NCBI GenBank assembly: GCA_003208885.1
Contig: QCUP01000002.1
Location: 1 to 64,000, forward strand
Reading direction: 5' to 3'
DNA length: 64,000 nucleotides
Origin: Prochlorococcus sp. AG-679-K21
GTDB taxonomy: Bacteria > Cyanobacteriota > Cyanobacteriia > PCC-6307 > Cyanobiaceae
Of this stretch, positions 19,754-30,300 are shown piece after piece; the stretch's first letter is position 1; each line of letters opens with the position of its first letter. A program made the position numbers and the translations under genes. Below the pieces are notes generated by a model. It ran no database searches. It saw only the letters and a program-made list of their open reading frames with translations, and was not told the DNA's origin.

Positions 19754-21064
19754 ATGCATATTGTTGTCGTCGGACTAAGTCATCGCACGGCACCTGTCGA
19801 AGTCCGTGAGAAGTTAAGTATTCCTGATCAATCGATTTCAGAATCATTAAAAACTCTAAGGGCCTATTCTGATATTTTAGAAGTTTCTATTTTAAGTACC
19901 TGTAATAGGTTAGAAATATACGCTCTAGTTAAAGATATAAATATTGGTATTTCTTCTATTAAAGAATTTTTAGCAGATTACTCTTGCGTAAATTTTGAAG
20001 AGCTTAATCCTCATCTTTTTGATTTTAGACAAGAGGAAGCTGTTTTACATTTAATGAAGGTCTCAGCTGGATTAGATAGCCTCGTTTTGGGCGAAGGGCA
20101 AATACTCTCGCAAGTTAAAAAAATGATGAGATTAGGTCAGGAGAATCAATCTACTGGACCAATTCTTAATAGGTTGTTGAGTCAATCAGTTAGTGCCGGG
20201 AAGAAAGTTAGATCTGAAACAAATTTAGGAACTGGTGCTGTATCAATTAGTTCAGCCGCAGTAGAACTAGCTCAATTAAAAATTGGACAGGATCATGGTG
20301 TTGATGGCCTTGTAAGTTTGAAATCAGAAAAAGTTCTAGTTGTAGGCGCTGGAAGGATGAGTAGACTTTTAATAACTCATTTGAAATCCAAAGGATGCCA
20401 TAAGCTTACTCTTTTAAATAGAAATATTGATAGAGCCATTAGTCTTGCAGGAGATTTCCCAGATCTTGAAATAAATTGCAAGAGTTTAAATGAATTGGAT
20501 GAAAATATATCTTTATCATCTCTTGTCTTTACAAGTACTGCTTCGGAAAAACCTTTTATTGATTTAGCAAGAGTTGAAAATATTAGTTTAAATAATAAAC
20601 TTAAATTTATTGATATAGGTGTTCCAAGAAATATTTCAAATGATGTTAAACATCATGCTTTCATAGATTCTTTTGATGTAGATGACTTGGAGGAGGTTGT
20701 TTCTAGAAATCAGGAATTTAGACAAAAAATAGCAAAAGAGGCTGAATCTTTAGTTAAAGATGAAAAAATCATTTTTCTGGAGTGGTGGGCAAGTTTGGAA
20801 GCAGTTCCAGTTATCAATAAATTAAGATCTGATTTGGAGTTAATAAGAAAAGAAGAGTTACAAAAGGCGTTAAGTAGAATGGGTCCTGATTTCTCTGCTC
20901 GAGAAAGGAAAGTTGTAGAAGCTTTAACTAAAGGAATTATTAATAAGATCCTTCACACACCAGTAACTAAATTGAGAAGTCCTCAGTCAAGAGATGAAAG
21001 ACAAGCATCGTTAAAAATCGTTGAAAAATTGTTTTCTTTGGTAGAAGATGATCAAAATTATTAA
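19754..21064 (+). CDS. hemA: Glutamyl-tRNA reductase
   Basis: The first committed step of tetrapyrrole (chlorophyll and haem) synthesis: it reduces Glu-tRNA to glutamate-1-semialdehyde with NADPH. The 436-residue protein has GLSHRTAPVEVRE, the nucleophile Cys50 in STCNRLE, GEGQILSQVK, and the NADP-binding VLVVGAGRMSRL. It follows glpX by 17 nt, a close pairing that may coordinate carbon fixation and pigment supply. Confidence 0.98.
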   Translation: MHIVVVGLSHRTAPVEVREKLSIPDQSISESLKTLRAYSDILEVSILSTCNRLEIYALVKDINIGISSIKEFLADYSCVNFEELNPHLFDFRQEEAVLHLMKVSAGLDSLVLGEGQILSQVKKMMRLGQENQSTGPILNRLLSQSVSAGKKVRSETNLGTGAVSISSAAVELAQLKIGQDHGVDGLVSLKSEKVLVVGAGRMSRLLITHLKSKGCHKLTLLNRNIDRAISLAGDFPDLEINCKSLNELDENISLSSLVFTSTASEKPFIDLARVENISLNNKLKFIDIGVPRNISNDVKHHAFIDSFDVDDLEEVVSRNQEFRQKIAKEAESLVKDEKIIFLEWWASLEAVPVINKLRSDLELIRKEELQKALSRMGPDFSARERKVVEALTKGIINKILHTPVTKLRSPQSRDERQASLKIVEKLFSLVEDDQNY

Positions 21065-21188
21065 AAAAAACTAACTTTATATTAAGTTTTTCATTAGATT
21101 TTTCTAAATACCTTTGTAAAGTGGCCATTTCCATTTTTAAATTTGCACATAATCAGTTAATTTTAATAACTGAGTATACCTCCATTAA

Positions 21189-22484
21189 ATGAAGCGTGTG
21201 TTGGCAATCATCCTCGGAGGAGGAAAAGGTTCTAGGCTTTATCCCTTAACAAAAATGAGGGCTAAACCTGCGGTTCCTTTAGCAGGTAAATATCGTTTAA
21301 TTGATATCCCAATTAGTAATTGTATTAATTCTGGGATTAATAAAATGTACGTCTTAACTCAGTTTAATAGTGCTTCTCTTAACAGACATATTGGGAGAAC
21401 ATATAATTTAAGTGCTCCTTTTGGGCAAGGATTCGTTGAGGTTCTCGCCGCTCAGCAGACTCCGGATAGTCCAAAGTGGTTTGAAGGTACTGCTGATGCA
21501 GTAAGAAAGTATCAATGGTTATTCCAAGAGTGGGATGTGGACGAATATCTAATTTTGTCTGGTGATCAACTTTATAGAATGGACTATAGTTTATTTGTTC
21601 AACACCATAGAGATAATAAAGCTGATTTAACAGTAGCTGCTTTACCTGTTGATGAGTCTCAGGCTGAAGGTTTTGGGCTTATGAGAACAGATGATTTGGG
21701 TAATATTAAAGAATTTAGTGAAAAGCCAACTGGTGAGAAATTAAAATCAATGGCGGTTGATACCTCTAAATTTGGATTAACCAAGGAATCGGCATCAGAG
21801 AAACCGTATCTTGCCTCGATGGGCATTTATGTTTTCAGTAGAAAGACACTTTTCGATCTCTTAAATAAATTCCCTAGTTATACAGATTTTGGTAAAGATA
21901 TAATCCCTGAGGCATTAAGTAGAGGGGACACATTAAAGAGTTATGTTTTTGATGATTACTGGGAAGATATAGGAACTATTGGAGCATTTTTTGAATCAAA
22001 TCTAGCATTAACACAACAACCAAAACCTCCTTTTAGTTTTTATGATGAAAAATTTCCTATATATACTAGGCCTAGATATCTTCCTCCATCAAAACTTGTA
22101 GATGCTCAAATTACTGATTCAATAGTTTGTGAAGGAACTATTTTGAAATCTTGTAGCATCTTGCATTGTGTTTTAGGGGTGAGAAGTAGAATTGAAAGTG
22201 ATTCTGTTATTGAAGATACTCTTGTAATGGGATCTGATTTTTTTGAATCGCTAGAAGAGAGGATCGAATTAAGAAAAGGTGGTGGTACCCCTCTTGGAGT
22301 AGGGGAAGGTTCAACTATAAAAAGGGCAATTCTTGATAAGAATGCAAGAATTGGAGATAATGTTGTGATAGTAAATAAGGATAGAGTAGAAGAAGCAGAT
22401 AAACCAGATTTAGGATTTTATATAAGAAATGGAATTGTTGTTGTAGTTAAAAATGCAACTATTGCAAACGGAACAATAATTTAA
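21189..22484 (+). CDS. glgC: Glucose-1-phosphate adenylyltransferase
   Basis: Makes ADP-glucose for glycogen synthesis and is normally activated by 3-phosphoglycerate. The 431-residue protein has the nucleotide-binding [39 protein letters not shown], and a C-terminal beta-helix with the regulatory lysines expected near VVVVKNATI. Length is typical for cyanobacteria. A 124-nt spacer separates it from hemA and should hold its own promoter. Confidence 0.98.
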   Translation: MKRVLAIILGGGKGSRLYPLTKMRAKPAVPLAGKYRLIDIPISNCINSGINKMYVLTQFNSASLNRHIGRTYNLSAPFGQGFVEVLAAQQTPDSPKWFEGTADAVRKYQWLFQEWDVDEYLILSGDQLYRMDYSLFVQHHRDNKADLTVAALPVDESQAEGFGLMRTDDLGNIKEFSEKPTGEKLKSMAVDTSKFGLTKESASEKPYLASMGIYVFSRKTLFDLLNKFPSYTDFGKDIIPEALSRGDTLKSYVFDDYWEDIGTIGAFFESNLALTQQPKPPFSFYDEKFPIYTRPRYLPPSKLVDAQITDSIVCEGTILKSCSILHCVLGVRSRIESDSVIEDTLVMGSDFFESLEERIELRKGGGTPLGVGEGSTIKRAILDKNARIGDNVVIVNKDRVEEADKPDLGFYIRNGIVVVVKNATIANGTII

Positions 22485-22582
22485 TTTAGTTTTTCGATCA
22501 TTTTTCGCTGACATAAGTAATTTTTTTTATGCAATTTCTCTAACTTGCATGCAATATATATTTATTGCGTTTTTTATTTTTT

Positions 22583-24001
22583 ATGCCCAAGGCACATTTT
22601 GGTTTAATCGGTCTTGGAGTTATGGGGGAGAATTTAGTTCTTAATGCAGAAAGAAATGGATTTTCTAGTGTGGTTTTTAATAGAACCTATTCAAAAACTC
22701 AAGAATTCTTAGAAGGTAGAGGTTTAGGAAAGAATGTGGAAGGTGCTAAAACACTTCAAGAATTTGTGAATAAGCTTGAGAGACCAAGAAGAATTTTAAT
22801 GATGGTTAAAGCCGGGGCAGCTACAGATGCTGTTATTGATAATATTTCTGAATATCTTGAAGAAGGTGATTTATTAATTGATGGAGGTAATTCTCAGTTT
22901 AAAGATACTGAAAGAAGAGTTGAGACTCTTGAAAGTAAAAGCTTTGGATATATAGGAATGGGTGTCTCTGGAGGGGCTAAAGGAGCCTTGGAGGGGCCTA
23001 GTATGATGCCTGGCGGAACTAAAGCCTCTTATGACGCTATAGAAAGTTTATTGACTAAAATGGCTGCGAAAGTAGAAGACGGTCCTTGTGTAGCTTATGT
23101 TGGACCCGGTGGTTCAGGCCATTTCGTTAAAACCGTTCACAATGGTATTGAATATGGCATTGAACAAATTCTTGCAGAAGCTTATGACCTCATGAAAAGA
23201 GTTAAAAATATGAATGGATCACAAATGGCTGAGGTTTTTGGTCTATGGAATAATACTGATGAATTGGCATCTTATCTTGTAGAAATAACGCAGATATGTT
23301 TAAACACCAAAGATGAACTAACAGGCGAAGATGTTGTGGAAAAAATATTGGATAAAGCTGGCCAAAAAGGTACCGGATTGTGGACTGTTGTTAGTGCTTT
23401 AGAACTTGGTATATCAGTTCCCACTATTTATGCTTCATTAAATGCAAGGGTTATGAGTTCCCTTAAGGTTCAACGTAGTGAAATCGAGAAAACAATTCCG
23501 ATGGAAGCTATTGAAGATTTTGATTTAGGAGAAATTTCTAATGGTATGAAACCTTTGTTTGATGCTGTCGTACTTGCTACTATTGCTAGTTACGCTCAAG
23601 GGATGGATATATTAAGTGAAGCTTCATCAGTTTATAATTATGAGCTAAATATGCCATCTATTGCTCAAATATGGAAAGGTGGTTGCATTATTAGATCAAA
23701 ATTATTAAAGAAGATTCAAGATGCATATCAAAAAGATCCAAATTTGAAGAATCTAATTTTTGATGATTGGTTCAACAACGAAATTTCTACAAGAATTGAT
23801 AATTTAGCACGTGTCGTTTCTTCTTCAACTAAGGCTGGTATTCCAGTGCCTTGTCTATCAAGTACTTTAGATTATTTAAATAGTTACAGAACAAACAGAC
23901 TCCCTCAGAATTTAGTTCAAGCCATGAGAGATTGTTTTGGCTCGCATACTTACGAAAGAGTTGATAAAGAAGGAAGTTTTCATACTGAATGGATGAAATG
24001 A
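22583..24001 (+). CDS. gnd: 6-phosphogluconate dehydrogenase
   Basis: Oxidative pentose phosphate enzyme making ribulose 5-phosphate, CO2 and NADPH. The protein has the Rossmann motif GLGVMGENL near its N-terminus, FNRTYSKT, the substrate motif GVSGGAKGALEGPSMMPGG and the catalytic Lys in KTVHNGIEYG. A TTG six codons upstream (22565) is in frame, but ATG 22583 gives the normal MPKAHFGLIG start, so I use it. The stop overlaps the pgl start. Confidence 0.97.
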   Translation: MPKAHFGLIGLGVMGENLVLNAERNGFSSVVFNRTYSKTQEFLEGRGLGKNVEGAKTLQEFVNKLERPRRILMMVKAGAATDAVIDNISEYLEEGDLLIDGGNSQFKDTERRVETLESKSFGYIGMGVSGGAKGALEGPSMMPGGTKASYDAIESLLTKMAAKVEDGPCVAYVGPGGSGHFVKTVHNGIEYGIEQILAEAYDLMKRVKNMNGSQMAEVFGLWNNTDELASYLVEITQICLNTKDELTGEDVVEKILDKAGQKGTGLWTVVSALELGISVPTIYASLNARVMSSLKVQRSEIEKTIPMEAIEDFDLGEISNGMKPLFDAVVLATIASYAQGMDILSEASSVYNYELNMPSIAQIWKGGCIIRSKLLKKIQDAYQKDPNLKNLIFDDWFNNEISTRIDNLARVVSSSTKAGIPVPCLSSTLDYLNSYRTNRLPQNLVQAMRDCFGSHTYERVDKEGSFHTEWMK

Positions 24002-24726
24002 TTGAACAATCTTATGGTGGATACAAACTTTACATATATAAAGATAAACTTGAACTCTCATCTAATGTCTCTAATTTTATAGAAAATCAAATTGTTCAAA
24101 CATTAAAAATTAAAGACAAATTTCAATTTTGTGTAAGTGGTGGTTCAACTCCTAAAGTTGTATACCAATTACTATCAGAAAGAGATATTGAATGGGAGAA
24201 AGTTGATATTTTTTTAGGCGATGAAAGGTGTGTTGATCCAAAATCTGAATTAAGTAACTCTATGATGTTAAAGAATTCCTTACTAACTAAATATGGTTCT
24301 AAAGCCTTCTTTTATGAAATTTTTAGTGATAAAAAAGTTGACGATAATATCTCTAAAAATTTATTAATTTCTAAATTAAATGAAAAATGTAATGGTAAAC
24401 CTCCATCTTTCGATTTAACTTTATTAGGCCTTGGAGATGATGGACATACCGCTTCATTATTTCCATATCAGAAAGATAATAATGCTGATGATTTAGTAAT
24501 TTTTAATGAAGGTAAGGGGCTTAAAAGAATTTCTCTAACACCTAAAGTACTCTCTGCTTCTTCAAATATAATATTTTTAGTTAGTGGAGCTTCTAAACAA
24601 TTAGCACTCCAGAGGTTATTGGATAAAGATGAATCTGAAGAAAGGACTCCTTCTAAACTAATTAAATCAAGTAACCAGATATCAATATTTTGCGATGAAG
24701 AATCTTCAAAAGAATTATCAATTTAG
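23998..24726 (+). CDS. pgl: 6-phosphogluconolactonase
   Basis: Hydrolyses 6-phosphogluconolactone in the oxidative pentose phosphate pathway. Motifs are VSGGSTP, VDIFLGDERCV and LGLGDDGHTASLFP. The window allows ATG 23989 (245 aa) or ATG 23998 (242 aa). The second makes the classic ATGA overlap with the gnd stop codon, so I prefer it. Coupled translation with gnd pairs consecutive pathway enzymes. Confidence 0.95.
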   Translation: MIEQSYGGYKLYIYKDKLELSSNVSNFIENQIVQTLKIKDKFQFCVSGGSTPKVVYQLLSERDIEWEKVDIFLGDERCVDPKSELSNSMMLKNSLLTKYGSKAFFYEIFSDKKVDDNISKNLLISKLNEKCNGKPPSFDLTLLGLGDDGHTASLFPYQKDNNADDLVIFNEGKGLKRISLTPKVLSASSNIIFLVSGASKQLALQRLLDKDESEERTPSKLIKSSNQISIFCDEESSKELSI

Positions 24727-24756
24727 TTAAAGTCTATATTAGTTCTAAACTAATTA

Positions 24757-25305
24757 ATGAGTAATAAAAAAGTTTTATTCCAGAAAAAAGAGTTTGAAGG
24801 ATGGAAAACCTTAAACGATACTGTTATGGGTGGTTCAAGTTCAGCTTATTGCGATAATACAAATTCTGGGTTGCTATTAAAGGGGAATATCATAGAGAAA
24901 GCTGGAGGCTTTGTTAGTTGTAGATCATCTATATATAAACCTTCATTAGATATTAACGAGTATCAATCTTTTGAATTAAAAATAGATGGACAAGGAAGAA
25001 CCTTTAAATTTGCAGTCGCATGTGAAGATGACATCTTTGGCCTGACAGAATTTATTCCTGGTGGTCTGAGATGGATAAAATCATTTCCTACTAAAAAATT
25101 TGGAACAACTAAGATAGAAATTCCTTTTAATTCTCTTAATCAATAAGTAAGAGCTAATAAGGTCCGTTTCCCTTTCAAATTCAAACCATCAAAAATTAAG
25201 AGATTACAACTGCTGCATTCTAAATTTGGAGATGATGGTCTACTTAATGATGGATTCAAATCTGGTCCAATAAAAATTTTAATAAAATCAATCAGTGTTC
25301 TTTGA
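24757..25305 (+). pseudogene. CIA30-family protein interrupted by an in-frame stop
   Basis: The first 129 codons read as a CIA30-like beta-sandwich protein (WKTLNDTVMGGSSSA at residues 16-30, GLRWIKSFPT later). A TAA at 25144-25146 then stops the frame. The same frame continues without a gap as VRANKVRFPFKFKPSKIK and LLHSKFGDDGLLNDGF to a TGA at 25303, matching the usual C-terminus of the family. The likely change is one base (for example TCA to TAA). A truncated 129-residue product is still possible. CIA30 proteins assist assembly of complex I or other electron-transport parts. It follows pgl by 30 nt. Confidence 0.7.
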
Positions 25306-25681
25306 AGATTTTGATGAAAAATTTAATACTTTAATTGCTAAGTCTGCAGATTTAACAAATAAACCTTTTCTGCACTCAGTCGTAAATATTAATGGGGAAT
25401 ATGAAAGAGATAATGAGAATATTGATTTAACTGTAAATATTTTATGTAGAGATAATGAAGGGAAAAGATTGGATATTTATGATCTTGAGTTAGAACTTTT
25501 TAAATCAAATAGTGAATTAGTTTTAGTTATATCAAAGCTGAACTTTCCTGATGAACCTATTTTATGGAGTGGTGTAAAAACAATATGGATGAATAGTAGT
25601 GATGGCAAAAAATGCTTTCCACCAAAATATAGTTCAAGATTGGAGAACCTTGCTACGAGGATAAAAAATTTTATTACTTAG
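25295..25681 (+). CDS. Uncharacterised protein (128 aa)
   Basis: Starts with GTG at 25295 and overlaps the ancestral end of the CIA30 gene by 11 nt, which suggests coupling before that gene broke. No domain is recognised and there is no signal peptide. The sequence is acidic, with beta-prone stretches such as ENIDLTVNILCRD and LVLVISKLNFPDEPILWSG. It converges on ilvD with a 17-nt gap. If translation depended on the upstream gene, the premature stop (about 150 nt earlier) may reduce its expression. Confidence 0.6.
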   Translation: MFFEDFDEKFNTLIAKSADLTNKPFLHSVVNINGEYERDNENIDLTVNILCRDNEGKRLDIYDLELELFKSNSELVLVISKLNFPDEPILWSGVKTIWMNSSDGKKCFPPKYSSRLENLATRIKNFIT

Positions 25682-25698
25682 AAAAGTTTATTAGGAGA

Positions 25699-27378
25699 TT
25701 ATTCTTCCAAATCTGTTACGGCTCCTAGGCTTGAGGTGCTAACAATTCTTGAATATTTAGAAAGAACTCCTTTTTTATATTTTTTACTGGGCTTTTCCCA
25801 GTTAATTCTTCTCATTTCTAATTCCTCATCAGATAGTTCAACTTCGATTAATTGGTTTGTCGCATCAACAGTTATTAAATCGCCTTCTTTTATTAACGCT
25901 ATATTTCCTCCAACTGCTGCCTCTGGTGCAATATGGCCAACAACAAGGCCATAGGTGCCTCCACTAAATCTACCATCAGTTATTAGAGCTACTTTTTCTC
26001 CAAGTCCTTGCCCAACAATTGCGGATGTTGGTGCCAACATTTCTCTCATCCCTGGTCCCCCCACAGGACCTTCATTTCTTATAACAACAACATTACCAGC
26101 TTTGATATCATTATTCAAAATTGATTTGAGACAATCCTCCTCACTCTCAAAAATGCGAGCAGGTCCTTTTAATACAGGATTCTTTATTCCACTAATTTTG
26201 GCTACACAACCTTCCGAGGCTAAGTTACCTTTTAGAATTGCTAAGTGACCTTTTTTATAAAGCGGATTATCAATATCTCGAATGACATCCTGATTCTCTG
26301 GAGGTTTATCTGGAATATCTATTAAGGATTCAACTATTGTTTTACCCTCTATGTTTCTACAATTACCATTTATCAAACCTGCGTTTAGGAGTATTTTCAT
26401 AACTTGTGGGATTCCACCTGCTTTATGAAGATCGACTGTTACGTATTTACCGCTGGGTTTTAAGTCGCAAATTACAGGTACTTTTTGTCTAATTCTTTCG
26501 AAATCATCAATATTGATATCTATACCTGCTGTATTTGCTATGGCTAATATATGGAGAACGGCATTAGTTGAACCTCCAATTGCCATAATGACAGATATTG
26601 CATTCTCAAATGATTCTTTAGTCATGAGAGTTAAAGGTCGAATGTCTTTTCTAATAGCATCAACTAATATTTCAGCACTTTTTTCTGCGCTAACTTCCTT
26701 CTCATAGTCTTCAGCTGCCATTGTTGAACTATAGGGAAGACTTAAACCCAAGACTTCTATAACGGCAGACATGGTGTTAGCTGTAAACATTCCTCCACAA
26801 CTTCCAGCTCCTGGGATACAATTTTTTTCAACTTCAATTAATCTCTTCTCATTTATTTTCCCAGAAGTTAATTGTCCAACAGCTTCAAATGCACTGACAA
26901 CTGTAAGATCTTCACCGTTTAATTTACCAGGTTTTATTGTTCCTCCATAAATAAATATGGATGGGATATTCATTCTTGCAATTGCAATCATTGCTCCTGG
27001 CATATTTTTATCACAACCTCCAATAGCTAAAACCCCATCCATACTTTGCGCATTGCATGCTGTTTCGATTGAATCAGCTATAACCTCTCTTGAAACTAGA
27101 GAATATTTCATTCCCTCTGTTCCCATAGAGATTCCATCACTTACGGTAATGGTCCCGAACATCTGAGGCATTCCTCCTGCTTCTCTTATTGACTCTTCAG
27201 CTTTTAGAGCTAACTTGTTTAATCCCATATTGCATGGTGTGATAGTACTAAATCCGTTAGCAACTCCAATAATAGGTTTAGTAAAATCTTCATCACTAAA
27301 ACCAACAGCTCTTAACATTGATCTGTTGGGAGATCTTTGGACACCTTGAGTTATTGCAGATGATCTTAATTTATTCAT
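25699..27378 (-). CDS. ilvD: Dihydroxy-acid dehydratase
   Basis: Makes the 2-keto acids for valine, isoleucine and pantothenate synthesis. The 559-residue protein carries the Fe-S cysteines in [11 protein letters not shown] and [14 protein letters not shown], together with PCNMGLN for the third ligand, and [14 protein letters not shown] and [10 protein letters not shown] near the active site. These match the IlvD/Edd family and the biosynthetic branch. The ATG at 27378 is clear. Confidence 0.97.
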   Translation of the reverse strand: MNKLRSSAITQGVQRSPNRSMLRAVGFSDEDFTKPIIGVANGFSTITPCNMGLNKLALKAEESIREAGGMPQMFGTITVSDGISMGTEGMKYSLVSREVIADSIETACNAQSMDGVLAIGGCDKNMPGAMIAIARMNIPSIFIYGGTIKPGKLNGEDLTVVSAFEAVGQLTSGKINEKRLIEVEKNCIPGAGSCGGMFTANTMSAVIEVLGLSLPYSSTMAAEDYEKEVSAEKSAEILVDAIRKDIRPLTLMTKESFENAISVIMAIGGSTNAVLHILAIANTAGIDINIDDFERIRQKVPVICDLKPSGKYVTVDLHKAGGIPQVMKILLNAGLINGNCRNIEGKTIVESLIDIPDKPPENQDVIRDIDNPLYKKGHLAILKGNLASEGCVAKISGIKNPVLKGPARIFESEEDCLKSILNNDIKAGNVVVIRNEGPVGGPGMREMLAPTSAIVGQGLGEKVALITDGRFSGGTYGLVVGHIAPEAAVGGNIALIKEGDLITVDATNQLIEVELSDEELEMRRINWEKPSKKYKKGVLSKYSRIVSTSSLGAVTDLEE

Positions 27379-27401
27379 ATGATTTGAGAACCTTTTTTAT
27401 T

Positions 27402-27692
27402 TTATTGTCCTAACTCCTCAAGTTGCCTCCTTACATCAGCAATTGCAGAATTAAGCTCTTCAACTTTCTGCTCTAATTTGTCCCCTTCAACGTCTTTAAT
27501 GTTTTCGTTAGTGTCAATAGCCTCTGAACCATCTTGAATTCTAGATGAATACATCATTGCTTTTTGTTTCTTTTCTTCTTTTCTTTTATCTGCTTCTGAG
27601 ATTAACCACCATGCCAAACCTGCAGCTCCGATAAAAGCCCCACTTATTAAAGATAAAAAATTATTTGAAGACGAATCTCTATATTCAGACAT
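27402..27692 (-). CDS. Small membrane protein with coiled coil (96 aa)
   Basis: Residues about 13-31 form one membrane helix (LISGAFIGAAGLAWWLIS). A strongly basic stretch (DKRKEEKKQK) follows, and then a C-terminal coiled coil (LEQKVEELNSAIADVRRQLE). The layout resembles YtxH-like membrane-tethered proteins, but I cannot assign a family. It lies 23 nt upstream of ilvD on the same strand and 29 nt downstream of the UPRTase-like gene, so the three may be co-transcribed. Confidence 0.65.
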   Translation of the reverse strand: MSEYRDSSSNNFLSLISGAFIGAAGLAWWLISEADKRKEEKKQKAMMYSSRIQDGSEAIDTNENIKDVEGDKLEQKVEELNSAIADVRRQLEELGQ

Positions 27693-27721
27693 TGGTAATT
27701 AATTTCTATTTCTATTATATC

Positions 27722-28339
27722 TTAGTTCTTATCTGAAAATATAGTGCTCAAACGCAATAAAGGGTTTCCAATCCCGGGTTTCAACAAATTTGAATTTTCT
27801 TCTTCTTCATCAATACAAGATGTATATATAACTTGTTGAGGAAATATCTTTGCAATTTCATTTAGACCTTTATTGCTGCAAATGGATGATATTAACAAAA
27901 TCCTATTAGATTCAACACCTAATCTTTTTAGGTTAATAAGAGTTTCAATTGGATTTGATTTCATCTTTATTTGATCTGAATAAACGATAACTCCTACATT
28001 TTCTTCGATGTTTGTTGGTAATTCTCCTAACAGAAGAGTTGAATTTGGGATCACTTCTTTTGCTCCGTACCATAGGGATAACCCTTCAGGAATTTTCGCT
28101 ATTACTTTTATTGGATAATCATTATTTATAAACACACCTTCTGCCTCCCCATTATCTGTTTTTATCGACTCTTTTTTATATGGAAGCCAATCTCTTAAAG
28201 CTTCATAAGTTAGCCATTTTCCTAATTGTTCATAGCTAGTAGAATATAAAACATTAGGAGTATTTTTCTCTCTTAAAATTGAAAGCCAATGTTTTATTAA
28301 TGGATGAGGAGGAACAATAACCTTTAGTGACATTGCCAT
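27722..28339 (-). CDS. Uracil phosphoribosyltransferase-like protein
   Basis: Resembles the cyanobacterial proteins annotated as uracil phosphoribosyltransferase: N-terminal VIVPPHPLIKHWLSILREK and the core GLSLWYGAKEVIP. The usual PRPP loop is not clearly conserved (ISSICSNKGLNE takes its place), so it may be a degenerate family member. An upstream in-frame TTG (28366) would extend it by nine residues; I prefer ATG 28339 (MAMSLKV). Salvage of uracil is plausible but unproven here. Confidence 0.6.
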   Translation of the reverse strand: MAMSLKVIVPPHPLIKHWLSILREKNTPNVLYSTSYEQLGKWLTYEALRDWLPYKKESIKTDNGEAEGVFINNDYPIKVIAKIPEGLSLWYGAKEVIPNSTLLLGELPTNIEENVGVIVYSDQIKMKSNPIETLINLKRLGVESNRILLISSICSNKGLNEIAKIFPQQVIYTSCIDEEEENSNLLKPGIGNPLLRLSTIFSDKN

Positions 28340-28401
28340 ATATTTTCCTTTAAGATAGTAATACAAACTTTAAAACCCTAGATCTAAAATACATTTTTAT
28401 T

Positions 28402-28914
28402 ATGATTAAATCAATTAATTTTCCTTCTCTCAAGAATGCTTTTATAACTATATTTTTTATCGGAATCCTATTTTTTAATTTTGTAAACTCTGCTTGGGCT
28501 AAGCGACCTCCAGAAATAAGAAACCAGCAAGAACTTGATTTAGAGGAAGATATGCATGGTCAAGATCTTAGTGGTAATGAATTTGTAAAGTTCAATTTAA
28601 ATGGATTTGATTTTAGTCAAAGTAACTTGGAGGGCGCAGTTTTTAATAATAGTAAATTGCAAAACGCAACTATGACTGGAGCTAACCTTAGTGATGCTTT
28701 AGCATATGCAACAGATTTTACAGACGCAGATCTTTCAGATGTGAATTTCACAAATGCTTTATTAATGGAAAGTAATTTTGAAGGGGCTAAAATTGATGGT
28801 GCAGATTTTACGAATGCAGTTCTTAGCCGTATACAACAAAAAGAATTATGTGAAATAGCAAATGGTATTAATAGTTCTACAGGAGAAAGTACAGAATATA
28901 GTCTTGGTTGCTAG
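28402..28914 (+). CDS. Exported pentapeptide-repeat protein
   Basis: A 170-residue protein. An N-terminal signal peptide (hydrophobic ITIFFIGILFFNFVNSAWA) probably sends it to the thylakoid lumen or periplasm. Residues about 50-135 are pentapeptide repeats of the A(D/N)LSx type (for example GANLSDA, DADLSDVNF and GADFTNA), which fold as a right-handed quadrilateral helix. A C-terminal pair of cysteines (Cys151 and the penultimate Cys169) could form a disulfide. Such proteins are common in cyanobacterial lumens; their role is mostly unknown. The CobW-type gene starts 9 nt later. Confidence 0.8.
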   Translation: MIKSINFPSLKNAFITIFFIGILFFNFVNSAWAKRPPEIRNQQELDLEEDMHGQDLSGNEFVKFNLNGFDFSQSNLEGAVFNNSKLQNATMTGANLSDALAYATDFTDADLSDVNFTNALLMESNFEGAKIDGADFTNAVLSRIQQKELCEIANGINSSTGESTEYSLGC

Positions 28915-28923
28915 AAAACAAAT

Positions 28924-29979
28924 ATGAATAAAAGAATACCTGTAATTGTAATTTCTGGATTTCTTGGTTCTGGTAAGACTACTTTTTTAAGATATTTACT
29001 AAGAGAGAGCAATAAAAAATTTGGGTTAATAATTAACGAATTTGGTGATGTTGGGATTGATGGAGACTTGGTTAAAAGCTGTAATGGCTGTGACGATTCG
29101 GATGAAGGCTGTATTATTGAATTAAATAATGGTTGTTTATGTTGCACCGTTCAAGATGATTTTATTCCCTCGATAAAATCACTTTTAAATTTTAATCCTG
29201 ACATAGAAGCAATAATCATTGAGACGAGTGGACTTGCCTTACCCTTACCATTGATACAAGCACTCAATTGGCCTGAGATAAGGACATCAATATATCTTAA
29301 TCTCGTGATTGGAATAGTCAATGGAGAGTCAATGCTTAAGGGCTCTCCAATAAATGATTTAAATGAAATAACTAATCAGTACGATGAGTTAAATAAGATT
29401 GATCATAATGCATCCATTGACGAACTCTTTGAAGAACAGTTAGAGGTTTCTGATATCGTTCTAATATCTAGAGCAGATGTTTTAAATGATAAAGAATTTA
29501 AATCTATCAAAAATATAATCAAAGAAAAGTTTAATTCAACTGTTCCCATTCTTAAATCTCTTAATGGAAAAATTGATTTAAAATATATATTTGATATTGA
29601 TTTAAAAAAGGATAATTATAAAAAATTTATTTCTGAAGGACATGATCATAATCACGTTGAACTTGTCTCGGATTCAGTAAGATTAAATTATTTTCTTGAC
29701 AAAAAAGAATTTGAAAAAGAGATATTAAACGTTTTAAGTGAAATTAATATTCTTCGAATAAAAGGACGCATATGGATTCCAAATAAATCGTTGCCTTTGC
29801 AAATACAAATAGTTGGAAAAAAAATAAATACTTGGTATGAAGAAGCACCTCTTAATTGTTGGAGGCCAATTGATAGTGGTGGACTTGAATTAGTCATAAT
29901 TTCTTTTGATAGTGAATCGATTAATAAATTTATAAAAAAAATTAAAGAGAAATTTAAGGTTTTAAACGTCATAAAATAA
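28924..29979 (+). CDS. CobW/COG0523-family metal-binding GTPase
   Basis: A 351-residue G3E GTPase likely to act as a metal insertase or chaperone. It has the P-loop GFLGSGKTT (12-20), the metal-binding Cys-x-Cys-Cys in NGCLCC (Cys71, 73, 74), ETSGLALP, SRAD as the guanine-specificity motif, and a short His cluster HDHNH near residue 240. Extra cysteines at 53, 56 and 63 may add a second metal site. Subgroups handle Zn, Co or Fe; which one cannot be told. It starts 9 nt after the pentapeptide gene. Confidence 0.9.
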   Translation: MNKRIPVIVISGFLGSGKTTFLRYLLRESNKKFGLIINEFGDVGIDGDLVKSCNGCDDSDEGCIIELNNGCLCCTVQDDFIPSIKSLLNFNPDIEAIIIETSGLALPLPLIQALNWPEIRTSIYLNLVIGIVNGESMLKGSPINDLNEITNQYDELNKIDHNASIDELFEEQLEVSDIVLISRADVLNDKEFKSIKNIIKEKFNSTVPILKSLNGKIDLKYIFDIDLKKDNYKKFISEGHDHNHVELVSDSVRLNYFLDKKEFEKEILNVLSEINILRIKGRIWIPNKSLPLQIQIVGKKINTWYEEAPLNCWRPIDSGGLELVIISFDSESINKFIKKIKEKFKVLNVIK

Positions 29980-30031
29980 GCATTTAATTTTATAGTAAAT
30001 CTGGAAAATTTCCTTGATTTCAAAATTGAAA

Positions 30032-30199
30032 ATGGAAGATTCAAAAATTGCTTTTAAAGCTCCTATCCTTACTGAAGATTCAATTCCTTGTTTTAAAGTT
30101 ATTTGTTCTAAATGTGCTGGGTCAGGTAATTTTAAAACTCCTGAAAACTCAAGAAGAACTTGTTTGGAATGTTTTGGTAAGGGTTATGTAAACGTTTAA
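30032..30199 (+). CDS. Small DnaJ-type zinc-finger protein (55 aa)
   Basis: The protein carries two CxxCxGxG-like motifs, CSKCAGSG and CLECFGKG, the same zinc-binding unit found in DnaJ and in chloroplast BSD2-like proteins. ATG 30032 gives a start MEDSKIAFKAP; a TTG six codons earlier is also in frame. There is no J domain and no membrane helix. It may act as a small chaperone or redox-sensitive zinc protein, which is inference. It lies between the CobW-type gene and purS on the same strand. Confidence 0.75.
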   Translation: MEDSKIAFKAPILTEDSIPCFKVICSKCAGSGNFKTPENSRRTCLECFGKGYVNV

Positions 30200-30300
30200 T
30201 TAAAATTTTTTGTTTTTAATGATAAAAATATTTGTTTATTAATTAAGAGTACTTTTTTATCAATATTTAAACTATTCTTCTATTAGAAATAATTTTTTAA

